A DNA stretch of 42,735 nt, taken from the NCBI GenBank assembly GCA_024277815.1, contig JAJRUM010000018.1:1-42735 (forward strand), read 5' to 3'. This DNA is from Gammaproteobacteria bacterium (GTDB lineage: Bacteria; Pseudomonadota; Gammaproteobacteria; Xanthomonadales; SZUA-36). The notes beneath the pieces were generated by a model, which was given only the letters and a program-made list of their open reading frames with translations, was not told where the DNA came from and ran no database searches. The position numbers and the translations under genes are program-made. Positions 1-8,685 of this stretch are shown here, piece by piece (within the stretch, counting starts at the first letter, position 1; every line of letters begins with the position of its first letter).

Positions 1-1
1 G

Positions 2-49
2 AAGGTCGTTACCCATGCACCGATGAATGTACTGAGAGCTGCCGACTGA
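2..49 (+). CDS. C-terminal end of a gene cut by the window start (unidentified)
   Basis: One frame is open from the left edge to a TGA at 47-49 and would encode the tail KVVTHAPMNVLRAAD. The stop lies 2 bases before the A-tract of a strong hairpin, which is where a rightward gene converging on the TonB receptor should end. Fifteen codons are too few to name a family, and the open frame could be chance. Confidence 0.3.
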   Translation, partial: KVVTHAPMNVLRAAD

Positions 50-51
50 AC

Positions 52-80
52 AAAAAAATGGCCGGTTTCCCGGCCATTTT
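52..80 (-). terminator. Intrinsic terminator, bidirectional in form
   Basis: A perfect 9-bp stem (57-65 with 70-78) has a 4-base loop, an A7 tract on the left (52-58) and a T4 on the right. Read leftward it gives a GC-rich hairpin followed by seven U, a textbook Rho-independent terminator for the TonB receptor gene. Read rightward the U-tract is shorter, but it could also serve the converging gene that ends at 49. Confidence 0.85.
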
Positions 81-104
81 CCTACATCTGAATCGGATGT
101 TTGC

Positions 105-172
105 TCAGAACGTGAAACGATACTGCATGCCCCACCTGGCTTGTTCATTGATAAACCCGGTCAGGTTATCAA
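105..172 (-). other. Out-of-frame C-terminal tail of the TonB receptor (single-base frame break)
   Basis: After the codons for GGID at about 173-184 the annotated frame runs into TGA at 161-163. Shifting by one base at the TT of 171-172 gives DNLTGFINEQARWGMQYRFTF and then TGA at 105-107, directly before the terminator. This is the canonical end of a TonB-dependent receptor: the last barrel strand with a terminal phenylalanine. An original TTT (Phe codon) reduced to TT would explain it. Confidence 0.85.
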
Positions 173-2377
173 GTCAATGCCACCAACGATAATCTCTTCA
201 TTAGTGATATTGCGACCAAATACCGATATTTCGTTACGGCCCCAGATATAGCCACTACGCAGGCCAAACTCAAGCAAGGACTTGCCCCTGAACTCAGTTG
301 ACTCATACAGGAAGAAGTTGACTTCATCGCGATAGGACATATCACCAAAGATGTAGAACTCACCATTGGCCATGTTCATGCTCCAACGGCCACTTGAGTA
401 CAGCAACCATTTCGGTGCCTGTGGCAACGGGTTGCCGTCAATCAGGACAGAGCCGGCAACGGATCCGGGAGGATCAAGGACCGTGCAGGGTGTTAACGGC
501 GCGCCACATGGCGCAACGGCAAGCGCAGGATCATTGATCTCAGTATCGTTGTAGCTAAGCCCGGTGGTGAACAGGAAGTGCTCACCCAGTAAAGCCTCAA
601 AGTCCAGCTCAAAACCCTTACCCGTGACTTCGTCGGCATTGACCACCTGGTTGAAATTGGCATTGCCGCCCACAGCAGTTAGCTGAGCGTCGCTGACGGT
701 GTAATAAAACACGCTGAAATTAGCACGTGCACGGCCATCTGCGAAAGTAGATTTGACACCCGCCTCCCAGGAGATGGAAGTTTCAGAATTTGCCACCGAA
801 ACCGTGTCACCGAACAACAGGCGACCCTGGATACTCGGCGCCCTGAAACCCTTGGCAACCCGGCCATATATATTGGTGCCGTCGTTAAACGCATGCGTCA
901 GGCTTAAATCCCAACTAACTTCTGAGTCATCAGCCTGGGTTGTAATTGGCCCGATGGGCCCGACACCGAGGAACGACAACGGCGACAGGAACCGTTCCGC
1001 ACTGAAGTCTTTCTTGTCATCCGAGTAACGAATACCCAGTTTCATGACAGTGGTATCGGTAAATTCGTAATCGATCGTACCAAATACGGCCCAGGCAGTG
1101 GTTTGCTGCTCTTGCAGAACCTTACCATTGACGAAGCCACCAAAAAGTGTCGCATAGTTGAAGGTATCAATGGTGATATCTTCATCAAAATAGAAAAAGC
1201 CAGCCTGCCAATCCAGTTTACCCCAATCATTTGAGGACCAACGTAACTCCTGCGTGAACTGGCTGTGATCAGGCACGCCATCAGCAGACTCTGCGTCAAA
1301 CGGAACCAGGCCGGGGCCACTGTCGCCGGTAATGAAAATACCGCCATAACCGCCATCAATATCACCACGACTGAAACTCTCGATGGTTTCATAACCTGTT
1401 ACAGAGGTGATTGTGGTGCGACCGAGATCCCACTCAAGGCGAGCCATCCAACCCCAGGTGTCGAGATCCTGGATATTGCTGCCGTCTTGCCAAACCGTGT
1501 CCTGGCGATAGTTGTTCTGATCAAGATTGTTGGTTCCCGGAGCAATGATGTTCGCCCGGAAGACCCGTGCAGAACCTTCGAGGCTGCGCACATGGGCATT
1601 CAGCAAAGCGGTAAAGTTGCCGCCGTCATCATAGGCCAGCTGCGCTCTGACAGCAGACTCATTGAAGCCACCCAGATCGCCATCCTGAACGGTCAGCGCA
1701 TTGTCTACCCAATCGTCACGTGACATGTATATTGCCGAGACCCGGGCTGACCATCCACCGCCCAGCGTACCGCCAAAAGCACCTTCCAGCGTCATATTGG
1801 CGTCAGTACCATAAGAAATGGTTGCATAGTTACTGGCTTCATCCCCCGGCTTGACTGAATCAATCTTGACGATACCCGCCGGCGTGTTACGACCGAACAG
1901 CGTTCCCTGTGGTCCACGCAGAACTTCAATGCGCTGCACGTCAAATATTGGAAAGCCCTTCAACATCGGGTTTTCCTGTACAACCTCGTCATAAATCAAT
2001 GAAACGGGTTGCGAGGCGTTAATATCAAAATCAGTATTGCCCCAACCGCGTATATAGAATCGCGGAAAAGCACGACCGAATGATGATTCAATATTCAGGC
2101 TGGGGACCTTGCCGCGCAGGAAGCGGATATCTTCACCCGTGCCAGAGAGCATCATTTTCAGCTGTTCTTCACCAAAGGTCGAGATGGAAATCGGAACATC
2201 CTGAACACTTTCTTCGCGCTTGGTAGCCGTAACAATGACTTCTTCAAGCACACCAGCTGAATTGTCCCTGTCATCCTGGGCAAAAGCCGCACCAGCGGAA
2301 AAAAGTGAGGTAATTAACGTAATAACAGTTGGGTATAAAGTATATCTAGAATTTCTGAGAACTCTATTGCTGCTCAT
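161..2377 (-). CDS. TonB-dependent outer membrane receptor, 3' end frameshifted
   Basis: Outer-membrane 22-strand barrel receptor for uptake of a scarce nutrient (substrate unknown). The start is placed at the ATG at 2377, because an AAGGG Shine-Dalgarno lies 7 bases before it; the upstream ATG at 2392 has no such site. The product has a signal peptide ending near AGAAFAQ, a TonB box region (EEVIVTATKREESVQDVP), a plug domain with the RIEVLRGPQGTLFGRN signature, and barrel strands with repeated aromatic-alternating segments. At about 738 residues it is near normal size, but it stops in GGIDLIT and lacks the final strand and terminal Phe that BAM recognises. These are encoded one base out of frame at 105-172. 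It is transcribed leftward, is alone in its unit and ends at the terminator at 52-80. The family call is firm. Whether the gene is functional depends on whether the frame break is real. Confidence 0.9.
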   Translation of the reverse strand: MSSNRVLRNSRYTLYPTVITLITSLFSAGAAFAQDDRDNSAGVLEEVIVTATKREESVQDVPISISTFGEEQLKMMLSGTGEDIRFLRGKVPSLNIESSFGRAFPRFYIRGWGNTDFDINASQPVSLIYDEVVQENPMLKGFPIFDVQRIEVLRGPQGTLFGRNTPAGIVKIDSVKPGDEASNYATISYGTDANMTLEGAFGGTLGGGWSARVSAIYMSRDDWVDNALTVQDGDLGGFNESAVRAQLAYDDGGNFTALLNAHVRSLEGSARVFRANIIAPGTNNLDQNNYRQDTVWQDGSNIQDLDTWGWMARLEWDLGRTTITSVTGYETIESFSRGDIDGGYGGIFITGDSGPGLVPFDAESADGVPDHSQFTQELRWSSNDWGKLDWQAGFFYFDEDITIDTFNYATLFGGFVNGKVLQEQQTTAWAVFGTIDYEFTDTTVMKLGIRYSDDKKDFSAERFLSPLSFLGVGPIGPITTQADDSEVSWDLSLTHAFNDGTNIYGRVAKGFRAPSIQGRLLFGDTVSVANSETSISWEAGVKSTFADGRARANFSVFYYTVSDAQLTAVGGNANFNQVVNADEVTGKGFELDFEALLGEHFLFTTGLSYNDTEINDPALAVAPCGAPLTPCTVLDPPGSVAGSVLIDGNPLPQAPKWLLYSSGRWSMNMANGEFYIFGDMSYRDEVNFFLYESTEFRGKSLLEFGLRSGYIWGRNEISVFGRNITNEEIIVGGIDLIT

Positions 2378-2613
2378 TGAAGTGCCCTTCATGCTGGTTT
2401 ATTAGCCGGTGCCGTGTCCAGCCCGGAATTACAAGCCCGGGGTTGATAAAGAAAGGTTTTTCCAATGACCCGGATAGCCTTGCCCCGAACAATTCTTATG
2501 GCGGACTTTATACCATACTTGACCCCTTTTTCGCACGGTGAATTTACCAGTCGATTGATAAGCTCCTTTTTGGCACTATGGAAATAAATCTGACTGTGGA
2601 ATAAATCCTGACA

Positions 2614-3450
2614 ATGCTCACAGACAATCAAAAGAATCAATACCATGACCAGGGCTACCTGGTACTTGAGAATGGAATCAGCCAGCAGGACCTGGCCCGT
2701 TTGCGGGCTTCGGCAACCAAAATTGTCGACAACTTCGACATTGGCGAACACCGCACGGTATTCAAGACCAACGACCATGATGCTGGCCGCGATGATTATT
2801 TTTTTTCATCAGGTGAAAATATTCACTGCTTCCTGGAGGAGGATGCTCTGGATGAAAATGGAAAACTGTGCAAACCCGCACACCTGGCGATTAACAAAAT
2901 CGGCCATGCCATGCACGATCTGGATCCCGTTTTTGAAGCGTTTTGCCGTTTACCAATATTTGGCCGCGTGCTGCGGGACATTGGTTACCAGCAGCCCTTG
3001 CTGTGGCAGACCATGTATATTTTCAAGCAACCACATATTGGCGGCGAAGTCCGGTGGCATCAGGATGCCAGCTACCTGATCTCGGCACCAGCGAGTGTGA
3101 CGGGCATTTGGGTCGCCATCGAAGATGCGCACGTTGGTAACGGCTGCCTGTGGGTGCAGCCTGGTGGACACCGGTCCCCGCTCCGTGAAATCTATCAGCT
3201 TGACCCGGGCGGGTGCGCCAGCCTCACCACGCTCGACAATACACCCTGGCCCTCTGCTGATGAAGCCGTAGCGGTAGAAGTGGCTGCCGGCAGCATCGTG
3301 ATTTTCCATGACCACATGCCACACTACAGCTCAAAGAACCTGTCCAGGCATTCTCGCCATGCTTTTACCCTGCACGTAGCTGAAAATAGCTCAGAATGGC
3401 CTGACAGCAACTGGTTACAGCGCCCGACCCTGGGCAACTTTGAACTGTAG
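2614..3450 (+). CDS. Phytanoyl-CoA dioxygenase (PhyH) family protein
   Basis: Predicted non-haem Fe(II)/2-oxoglutarate oxygenase of 278 residues, the normal length for PhyH-like proteins. The iron triad is visible as H149-x-D151 (WHQD) and H237 (HYSSKN), with R248 in the 2-oxoglutarate-binding position (SRHA). The GNGCLWVQPGGH segment at 175-186 is typical of the PHYHD1-like branch, whose physiological substrates are mostly unknown, so hydroxylation of a specific lipid is not claimed. The upstream Shine-Dalgarno is weak. The last 36 bases overlap the end of the convergent adenosine deaminase gene. Confidence 0.88.
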   Translation: MLTDNQKNQYHDQGYLVLENGISQQDLARLRASATKIVDNFDIGEHRTVFKTNDHDAGRDDYFFSSGENIHCFLEEDALDENGKLCKPAHLAINKIGHAMHDLDPVFEAFCRLPIFGRVLRDIGYQQPLLWQTMYIFKQPHIGGEVRWHQDASYLISAPASVTGIWVAIEDAHVGNGCLWVQPGGHRSPLREIYQLDPGGCASLTTLDNTPWPSADEAVAVEVAAGSIVIFHDHMPHYSSKNLSRHSRHAFTLHVAENSSEWPDSNWLQRPTLGNFEL

Positions 3451-4425
3451 AGCAGATTTTTCGTCCTGGCTAAGAAAGGCCATTTCCACTGCGTCCCGCT
3501 GGGCCCCGGTTATCTGTGCGGCCGTCAGGCCGGTCGCAGGTGCGGCCGTTTCATATTCATGGGTAATATCAATAGCACTGATGCCCGGATCATCCGTATT
3601 CAGGCAAAAACTGACCCCCTGGTCTGCCAGTCGCTTGATCGGGTGTGAGGCATAATCCCTAACCGCACTGATATGCAAATTCGAAGTGGGACAGGACTCC
3701 AGGCCAATGCCTTGCCCTGCCAGGTAGTCGACCAAGGCCGGGTCTTCAATGGAACGAAAGCCATGGCCGATCCGTTCTGCACCCAACTCCCTGATCGATG
3801 ACCAGACGCTCGCTGGTCCGTCAGCTTCACCGGCATGAATGGTGACATGCAGGCCGGCATCACGTACCCGCCTGAAGTGTTTAACAAACATACCTGCCGG
3901 ATAGCCAGCCTCATCTCCAGCCAGATCAACTGCAACCATTCCGTCGCGGCAGGCCAGAATCGCATCCAGTTCCTGATGGCAGGTTTCAGCACCGTAGGTA
4001 CGGCTCAATATGCCAATCGCATTTGCTCGAATACCCGTATCCTGCTCACCACTGCGAATGCCGTCCAGGCAGGCCTCAACAACTTCCTGCGGATCAAGGC
4101 CGTGCCGTTCTGCCATAAACCATGGACTGAAACGCAATTCAACGTAGTCAATGCCTTCATTTTTCGCATCCACTACATTTTCGTAAGCTACTCGCCTGCA
4201 GGCATCGGTATCAATCAGGATTTCAACCAGGTATTTGAAGCGGGCAATGAAGGCCATCAAGCCTGGCTCACTGCTGTCTATATGTACATAAGGCGCAAGA
4301 CCCTCAACATCGTCGGCGGGCAAGCTGATACCGTGCTGGCCGGCCAGTTCAAGGATGGTCTGCAATCGGATACTCCCGTCCAGATGCCGGTGCAGGTCAC
4401 ACAGAGGCAGGCTCGCGTCAACCAT
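3415..4425 (-). CDS. add: Adenosine deaminase
   Basis: Cytosolic zinc enzyme deaminating adenosine and 2'-deoxyadenosine to inosine derivatives in purine salvage. All catalytic residues are present at the positions known from E. coli Add: H12 and H14 (LHRHLDG), H197 and E200 (HAGE), H221 (IGHGFRS), D278 and D279 (LNTDDP). At 336 residues it matches the family length of about 333. The ATG overlaps the stop of the upstream DUF885 gene by 8 bases, so the two are very likely co-transcribed and translationally coupled. Its 3' end overlaps the convergent PhyH gene by 36 bases. The related adenine or AMP deaminases are less likely given the exact residue pattern. Confidence 0.93.
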   Translation of the reverse strand: MVDASLPLCDLHRHLDGSIRLQTILELAGQHGISLPADDVEGLAPYVHIDSSEPGLMAFIARFKYLVEILIDTDACRRVAYENVVDAKNEGIDYVELRFSPWFMAERHGLDPQEVVEACLDGIRSGEQDTGIRANAIGILSRTYGAETCHQELDAILACRDGMVAVDLAGDEAGYPAGMFVKHFRRVRDAGLHVTIHAGEADGPASVWSSIRELGAERIGHGFRSIEDPALVDYLAGQGIGLESCPTSNLHISAVRDYASHPIKRLADQGVSFCLNTDDPGISAIDITHEYETAAPATGLTAAQITGAQRDAVEMAFLSQDEKSALQFKVAQGRAL

Positions 4426-6241
4426 CCTGCTGCGCCTTTACCCATGCCTTGATATTGGCATCCAGCATACTCAATGGCAGCGCGCCCTGTCCCAGCACCT
4501 CATCATGGAATTTGCGGATATCAAAGTCCTCGCCGAGTTCGTGCTCCGCGAAGGCCCGCAACTCCTTAATCTTCAGCTCACCAATCTTGTAGGCCAGCGC
4601 CTGACCGGGCCATACGATGTAACGATCAATCTCTACGACAACATCATGTTCCTGCTTGCCGGCATTTGCCATGAAGTAGTCAATGGCCTGCTGGCGCGAC
4701 CAGCCCAATTGGTGCATGCCAGTATCAACGACCAAACGGATAGCACGCCACATTTCATAAGTCAGTTGGCCAAATTTGGAGTATGGATCCTGATAAAACC
4801 CCATTTCTACACCAAGGCTCTCGGAATAAAGCCCCCAGCCCTCAGTGTAGGCCGTATATCCACCGACCCGGCGAAACCAGGGCACATCCTGCAGTTCATC
4901 CTGCAAAGCCAGTTGTAAATGATGTCCAGGCACTGCCTCATGCAGTGTCAGAGCCTCCATCTCCCACCGCGGGCGGGTATCCAGTGCGTAAGTGTTGGCA
5001 AAGAAATTTCCCGGCCGGCCAGCTTGTACCGAACCGCGCTGGTAGTAGGCCGTGGTCTGGGACTTTTCTGCATAAGCCGGCACCGGCAAAACACCATATG
5101 GCGTCCTCGGAAGCTTACCGAACAACTTCATTAGTTCCGGATCGGCACGTTTGGCGATATCGCGATACTCCCGCAGCAGTGCTTCCTTGGTGACATGGTA
5201 AAATTGTGGGTCGGTGCGCAGAAACACCAGGAACTCTTCGAATGAGCTATCAAACCCGCTGGATTGAATGACGTTTTCCATTTCTGCACGAATACGCTTG
5301 ACCTCTGTCAGGCCCAGCGCGTGGATCTGCTCAGCTGTCAGATCCGTTGTTGTACGCTGCCTGATGTTGTAGGCGTACCACGCCTCGCCATCAGGCAAGT
5401 CGCGCATTGCGATTGAAGTGCGCGCGGCGGGAATGTACTCATCCTCTACAAAGGTCAACAGTTTTTCGAACGCCGGCGCGATTTTTTCACTGAATGCCGT
5501 TTCCGCCCGCTGCCGCAGGGATGCCTGCTGCAGGGAATCCACACTGGCGGGGAATGACTGAAACGCCCCCAGCATCGGACTCATGGAAGCTTCGTCAACC
5601 AATTGATTGCGAATCTGCTGGGGAACATCCCGCAATGTAATGGCCGGAGGTGTAACCCCCGCCTGCATGCCTTTGCGCATCCAGGCTATTGTTTGCTCGA
5701 TGACTTCAGGCGCCTTTTCCAGGCGGGAGATCATATTGGCATAGTCACCAACATTTTTCGGCTGCATGATGGCCATCATGCGGGCAATATCCTGCTGCAC
5801 ACCACCCATCTGATTCAGCGGCATCAGTTCAGTCGGGAATTTCTGGCCTTCAATGTTCCGCTTCTGACTGTCATACAACAGGTCATAGTTCACTTGCCCG
5901 GTAGCTGACAGTGCACCCCGGTCAATGCTTTCCAACGCGGCTAACAAGCGTTGGTCGTCCTTTTCCCGCTTTAGCATGGCTGCTTCTGAATCATCTGACC
6001 AACGATCCTGCCCACGGGGATCGCCTAGAAAAGTGGCGAATTCAGGACTGTCCAGCATGGTATATTCGTACGTGATTTCAACCAATTCTTCAAAACGCTC
6101 AGAATCACTCAACCCTGCTTTGCTCTCAGTCAAAACTTGCACGCGATCGGTCAGTTCCTTGATTTCATCCCGGTAGTCGGCATTGCCGAGGGAGACGGCG
6201 AGCAGCCAAACCAGACTTATTAAGACGGATATTCTTATCAT
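4418..6241 (-). CDS. DUF885 family putative exported hydrolase/peptidase
   Basis: A 607-residue DUF885 protein. The start is set at the ATG at 6241 because it opens a hydrophobic signal sequence (MIRISVLISLVWLLAVSLG) absent from the longer reading; the extra 35 upstream codons look non-coding. The diagnostic HEAVPGHH motif is at 434-441 with EGWGLYSE at 467-474, resembling a gluzincin zinc site. The C-terminal block ALAYKIG plus DIRKFHDEVLGQGALPL is also typical. The family is annotated as putative peptidase and substrates are poorly known. It is first in a two-gene leftward unit with add (ATGGTTGA overlap). A second, decayed copy of the same family's C-terminus lies at 17438-17639. Confidence 0.88.
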   Translation of the reverse strand: MIRISVLISLVWLLAVSLGNADYRDEIKELTDRVQVLTESKAGLSDSERFEELVEITYEYTMLDSPEFATFLGDPRGQDRWSDDSEAAMLKREKDDQRLLAALESIDRGALSATGQVNYDLLYDSQKRNIEGQKFPTELMPLNQMGGVQQDIARMMAIMQPKNVGDYANMISRLEKAPEVIEQTIAWMRKGMQAGVTPPAITLRDVPQQIRNQLVDEASMSPMLGAFQSFPASVDSLQQASLRQRAETAFSEKIAPAFEKLLTFVEDEYIPAARTSIAMRDLPDGEAWYAYNIRQRTTTDLTAEQIHALGLTEVKRIRAEMENVIQSSGFDSSFEEFLVFLRTDPQFYHVTKEALLREYRDIAKRADPELMKLFGKLPRTPYGVLPVPAYAEKSQTTAYYQRGSVQAGRPGNFFANTYALDTRPRWEMEALTLHEAVPGHHLQLALQDELQDVPWFRRVGGYTAYTEGWGLYSESLGVEMGFYQDPYSKFGQLTYEMWRAIRLVVDTGMHQLGWSRQQAIDYFMANAGKQEHDVVVEIDRYIVWPGQALAYKIGELKIKELRAFAEHELGEDFDIRKFHDEVLGQGALPLSMLDANIKAWVKAQQDG

Positions 6242-6466
6242 TGGGGTTCCATTGGTGAAGTAAAAATACAGGGGTGCATTGTACACAGGTTTGCCATAGT
6301 GAAACCCGCGGCGGGCCGTTCGCAACCTGGCCAGGCCCGCTGGCACCCGGGAGAATCAGGGTAGCAGTTTTAAGCAACCCATCTATTTGGTTTGCCTATC
6401 AACTTCATATGAATAATTGATTTTACAAATACTTGATATCTGCCCATACTCTCCCAAAATGTACAC

Positions 6467-6472
6467 TATAAC
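6467..6472 (+). promoter_or_regulatory. Possible -10 element of the peroxiredoxin promoter
   Basis: TATAAC sits 42 bases before the peroxiredoxin ATG at a plausible distance for a start near 6479. No convincing -35 hexamer lies 16-18 bases upstream; a TTGATA at 6433-6438 is too far. An activator-dependent promoter is possible, but no specific operator was recognised. Confidence 0.3.
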
Positions 6473-6514
6473 GCTACTAACCAATGTTCAATTTACTCAA
6501 CAGGAGACGATAAG

Positions 6515-7039
6515 ATGAGCCACCAGGTACCTCAGGTTACTTTCAAAACCCGTGTGCGCGATGAAAGCGTGGAAGGTGACAACCCATTCCGCTGGCAAGA
6601 CGTAACCACCGACGATATTTTTGCCGGCAAGAAGGTCGTCGTATTCGCTCTGCCGGGCGCCTTCACTCCAACCTGCTCCAATACCCATCTGCCGGGCTAT
6701 GAGCAGCACTACCAAGCTTTTCGTGATGCCGGAATTGACGACATCTACTGCCTGAGCGTCAACGACGCTTTCACCATGTTCCAGTGGGGCATACATCAGG
6801 GTGTAAAAAACGTGAAATTATTACCCGATGGCAGTGGTGATTTCAGCCGCTTGATGGGCATGCTCGTACGTAAGGACAACCTCGGCTTTGGCCTGCGTTC
6901 ATGGCGGTATTCCATGTTGGTCGAGAATGGTGAGATCAAGAAAGTCTTCAGTGAAGCCGGCAAGCAGGACAACTGCCCAACGGATCCATTTGAAGTCAGC
7001 GACGCTGAAACCATGCTGGCCCATATCAAATCAACCTGA
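6515..7039 (+). CDS. Peroxiredoxin, Prx5-like (AhpC/TSA superfamily)
   Basis: Thiol peroxidase of 174 residues that reduces H2O2 and organic peroxides in the cytosol. The peroxidatic cysteine is C54 in PGAFTPTCSNTHLPGY, with the catalytic Pro/Thr of PxxxTxxC present. C79 (YCLSVND) is the conserved second cysteine of the Prx5 group, and C154 is an extra candidate resolving cysteine. R131 (RSWRYSM) fits the active-site arginine. No C-terminal glutaredoxin domain follows, unlike the Prx5-Grx hybrids of some bacteria. A clear AGGAGA Shine-Dalgarno precedes the ATG, and a strong terminator follows at 7053-7078, so the gene is monocistronic. Confidence 0.92.
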   Translation: MSHQVPQVTFKTRVRDESVEGDNPFRWQDVTTDDIFAGKKVVVFALPGAFTPTCSNTHLPGYEQHYQAFRDAGIDDIYCLSVNDAFTMFQWGIHQGVKNVKLLPDGSGDFSRLMGMLVRKDNLGFGLRSWRYSMLVENGEIKKVFSEAGKQDNCPTDPFEVSDAETMLAHIKST

Positions 7040-7052
7040 TACTGGCTGGCAA

Positions 7053-7078
7053 AAGGGAGGCTCCGGCCTCCCTTTTTT
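7053..7078 (+). terminator. Intrinsic terminator after the peroxiredoxin gene
   Basis: A 7-bp GC-rich stem (7055-7061 with 7066-7072), TCCG loop and T6 run at 7073-7078 follow the stop by 13 bases. The upstream A4 gives some terminator character leftward too, where the convergent decarboxylase gene ends at 7120. Confidence 0.9.
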
Positions 7079-7119
7079 ATGCTCCAGCTTGTCCGGTCAA
7101 CGCATTGGCTCCTCGGAAC

Positions 7120-8562
7120 TCAATTGGCTTTTGTGAGTTCAAGTGCAGTTCTTTGCAATAACTCCAACACATAATTCACCCTGTCCAGGTGGGTTCGAAA
7201 ATGCAGAACTGCCAAGCGCAATACGAACTTTCCATTCATCTGGGTCGAGGAAATGAATACCTTGCCATCCTTGCGTACCGCTTCGAGCAGGCGCTCATTC
7301 AACAGGTCCGCGCTACCCCGTTCAGGTACAAAACGGAAAGTGGCTACTGATAACTGCGGGTACGGCCCCATTTCCCAGCCAGGCATCTTTGCCAGTTCTG
7401 TATAAAAATAACGGGCCAGACATATCTTCTCTGCCAGTGCCGCCCGGAACGGAGCCACACCGAACAGCTTGAGCGGCAACCAGAAACGCAACCCCCTGAA
7501 CGGACGGGTCAACTCCAGGGACAGATCTGCCGGGGAGTACTCCAGCTCATGAGATTTGGCATCCTGCATATAATCCGCTTCATATGACTGGGAGCGGGCA
7601 AGCCAGCTGACATCCCTGACCAGCACGGCACCGGACCCATAAGGAAGAAACATACCTTTATGCGGATCCAGGACCACTGAGTGGGCCCTTTCTATGCCAC
7701 GCAATACCGCCCTGCCCTCATCACAGAGCAGAAAAAAACCACCGTAAGCCGCATCGACGTGCATCCACAGGCCATGCTGCTCAGCGAGATTGGCTATTTG
7801 CTCAAGTGGGTCAACGGCGCCCGCGTCAGTAGTCCCTGCAGAAGCAACAACCAGCCACGACCGCAAACCGGCGGCTTTGTCTGCCTCAATCATTTGCTGC
7901 AACGCGGAACTGTTCATCCGGTACCCGTCATCCATCGGCACTATCCTCTTGAGGCATTCGCCCAAACCGGCTGCCCGCAAGGATTTATCGATACAATGAT
8001 GTGTGTCTGCAGTTACATAGACACAACTGCTTTCAACGTCCCGGGCGCGAACCTCCATTATTTCCCGCGCCGTTACGATGGCCGTAAGATTCGCAATGCT
8101 GCCACCGGAGGTCAGGTCGCCACCCGATGCAGCAGGATAGCCAACAATATCTGCCATCCAGCGCACCAGTGTCTGCTCCATTTTTACCGCCCCGGGAGAG
8201 GCAAAGGCCACCCCGGCATACCGGTTGAATACGTCTGCGAGAAAATCACCCAACGCGGACGGGTATAGCCCTCCTCCGGGTATGTATCCCATCTGTCCCC
8301 CGGACGCAGCATTGATACCCTCGCTATCAACTGTATCTCTGAGCAATTCAAGCAAAGCAGTGAAATCACCAGGCTTTTCTGAAAAAGGCTGCTCCAGTGA
8401 TTTGCTGCGACCGTCTGCTGCCACGAATGCCTGGGACGCCGGCAGGTTTTGCAGAAATTTTTCGGCGTAAGCTACCGTCTGCCCCAGCAAGCTGCTGCGT
8501 TCCCGCGCAGAAGGCTCCAGTATTGCTGCAGCCTGCTCCAGTTGTGCAATTTTCTTCAGCAT
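7120..8562 (-). CDS. PLP-dependent group II decarboxylase (aromatic-amino-acid/glutamate decarboxylase type)
   Basis: Fold-type I PLP enzyme of 480 residues. The Schiff-base lysine is K302 in LDPHKGMFLPYG, the pyridine-nitrogen aspartate is D270 in HVDAAYGG, and the stacking histidine region is TADTHHCIDKS (184-194). The GGGLYPSALGDFLADVFN stretch and the DPHKG form fit the tyrosine/DOPA decarboxylase branch better than GadB. The substrate cannot be set from sequence; an aromatic amino acid or a diaminobutyrate-like acid are possible. It diverges from a second, distantly related decarboxylase at 8686, with 123 bp of shared upstream DNA. Confidence 0.88.
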   Translation of the reverse strand: MLKKIAQLEQAAAILEPSARERSSLLGQTVAYAEKFLQNLPASQAFVAADGRSKSLEQPFSEKPGDFTALLELLRDTVDSEGINAASGGQMGYIPGGGLYPSALGDFLADVFNRYAGVAFASPGAVKMEQTLVRWMADIVGYPAASGGDLTSGGSIANLTAIVTAREIMEVRARDVESSCVYVTADTHHCIDKSLRAAGLGECLKRIVPMDDGYRMNSSALQQMIEADKAAGLRSWLVVASAGTTDAGAVDPLEQIANLAEQHGLWMHVDAAYGGFFLLCDEGRAVLRGIERAHSVVLDPHKGMFLPYGSGAVLVRDVSWLARSQSYEADYMQDAKSHELEYSPADLSLELTRPFRGLRFWLPLKLFGVAPFRAALAEKICLARYFYTELAKMPGWEMGPYPQLSVATFRFVPERGSADLLNERLLEAVRKDGKVFISSTQMNGKFVLRLAVLHFRTHLDRVNYVLELLQRTALELTKAN

Positions 8563-8612
8563 ATTTCAATCCTTCATGCCGCTTGCGACATCCTTGTTCG
8601 GGTCACTCTCAG

Positions 8613-8623
8613 TGATTCAATCA
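8613..8623. promoter_or_regulatory. Palindrome in the divergent decarboxylase promoter region
   Basis: A perfect 5-1-5 inverted repeat (TGATTcAATCA) lies about midway in the 123-bp gap between the two divergent decarboxylase genes. A TTGACT hexamer overlaps its right edge at 8624-8629 as a candidate rightward -35, although no good -10 is at the proper spacing. It could be an operator serving both genes. A short palindrome can also occur by chance. Confidence 0.3.
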
Positions 8624-8685
8624 TTGACTGTGATAAACCATGCAAGAAGGATATCATCACCGCTCAATTCGGACGTGGAAAAGTA

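Noticed and set aside
6433..6472. TTGATA/TATAAC promoter for peroxiredoxin
   Set aside because: The spacing of 28 bases is too long for a sigma-70 pair; only the -10 is retained as a weak candidate.
8449..8685. N-terminal extension of the second decarboxylase
   Set aside because: The 79 extra residues are Cys/Leu-rich and overlap the divergent decarboxylase gene, and a ribosome site sits at 8686.
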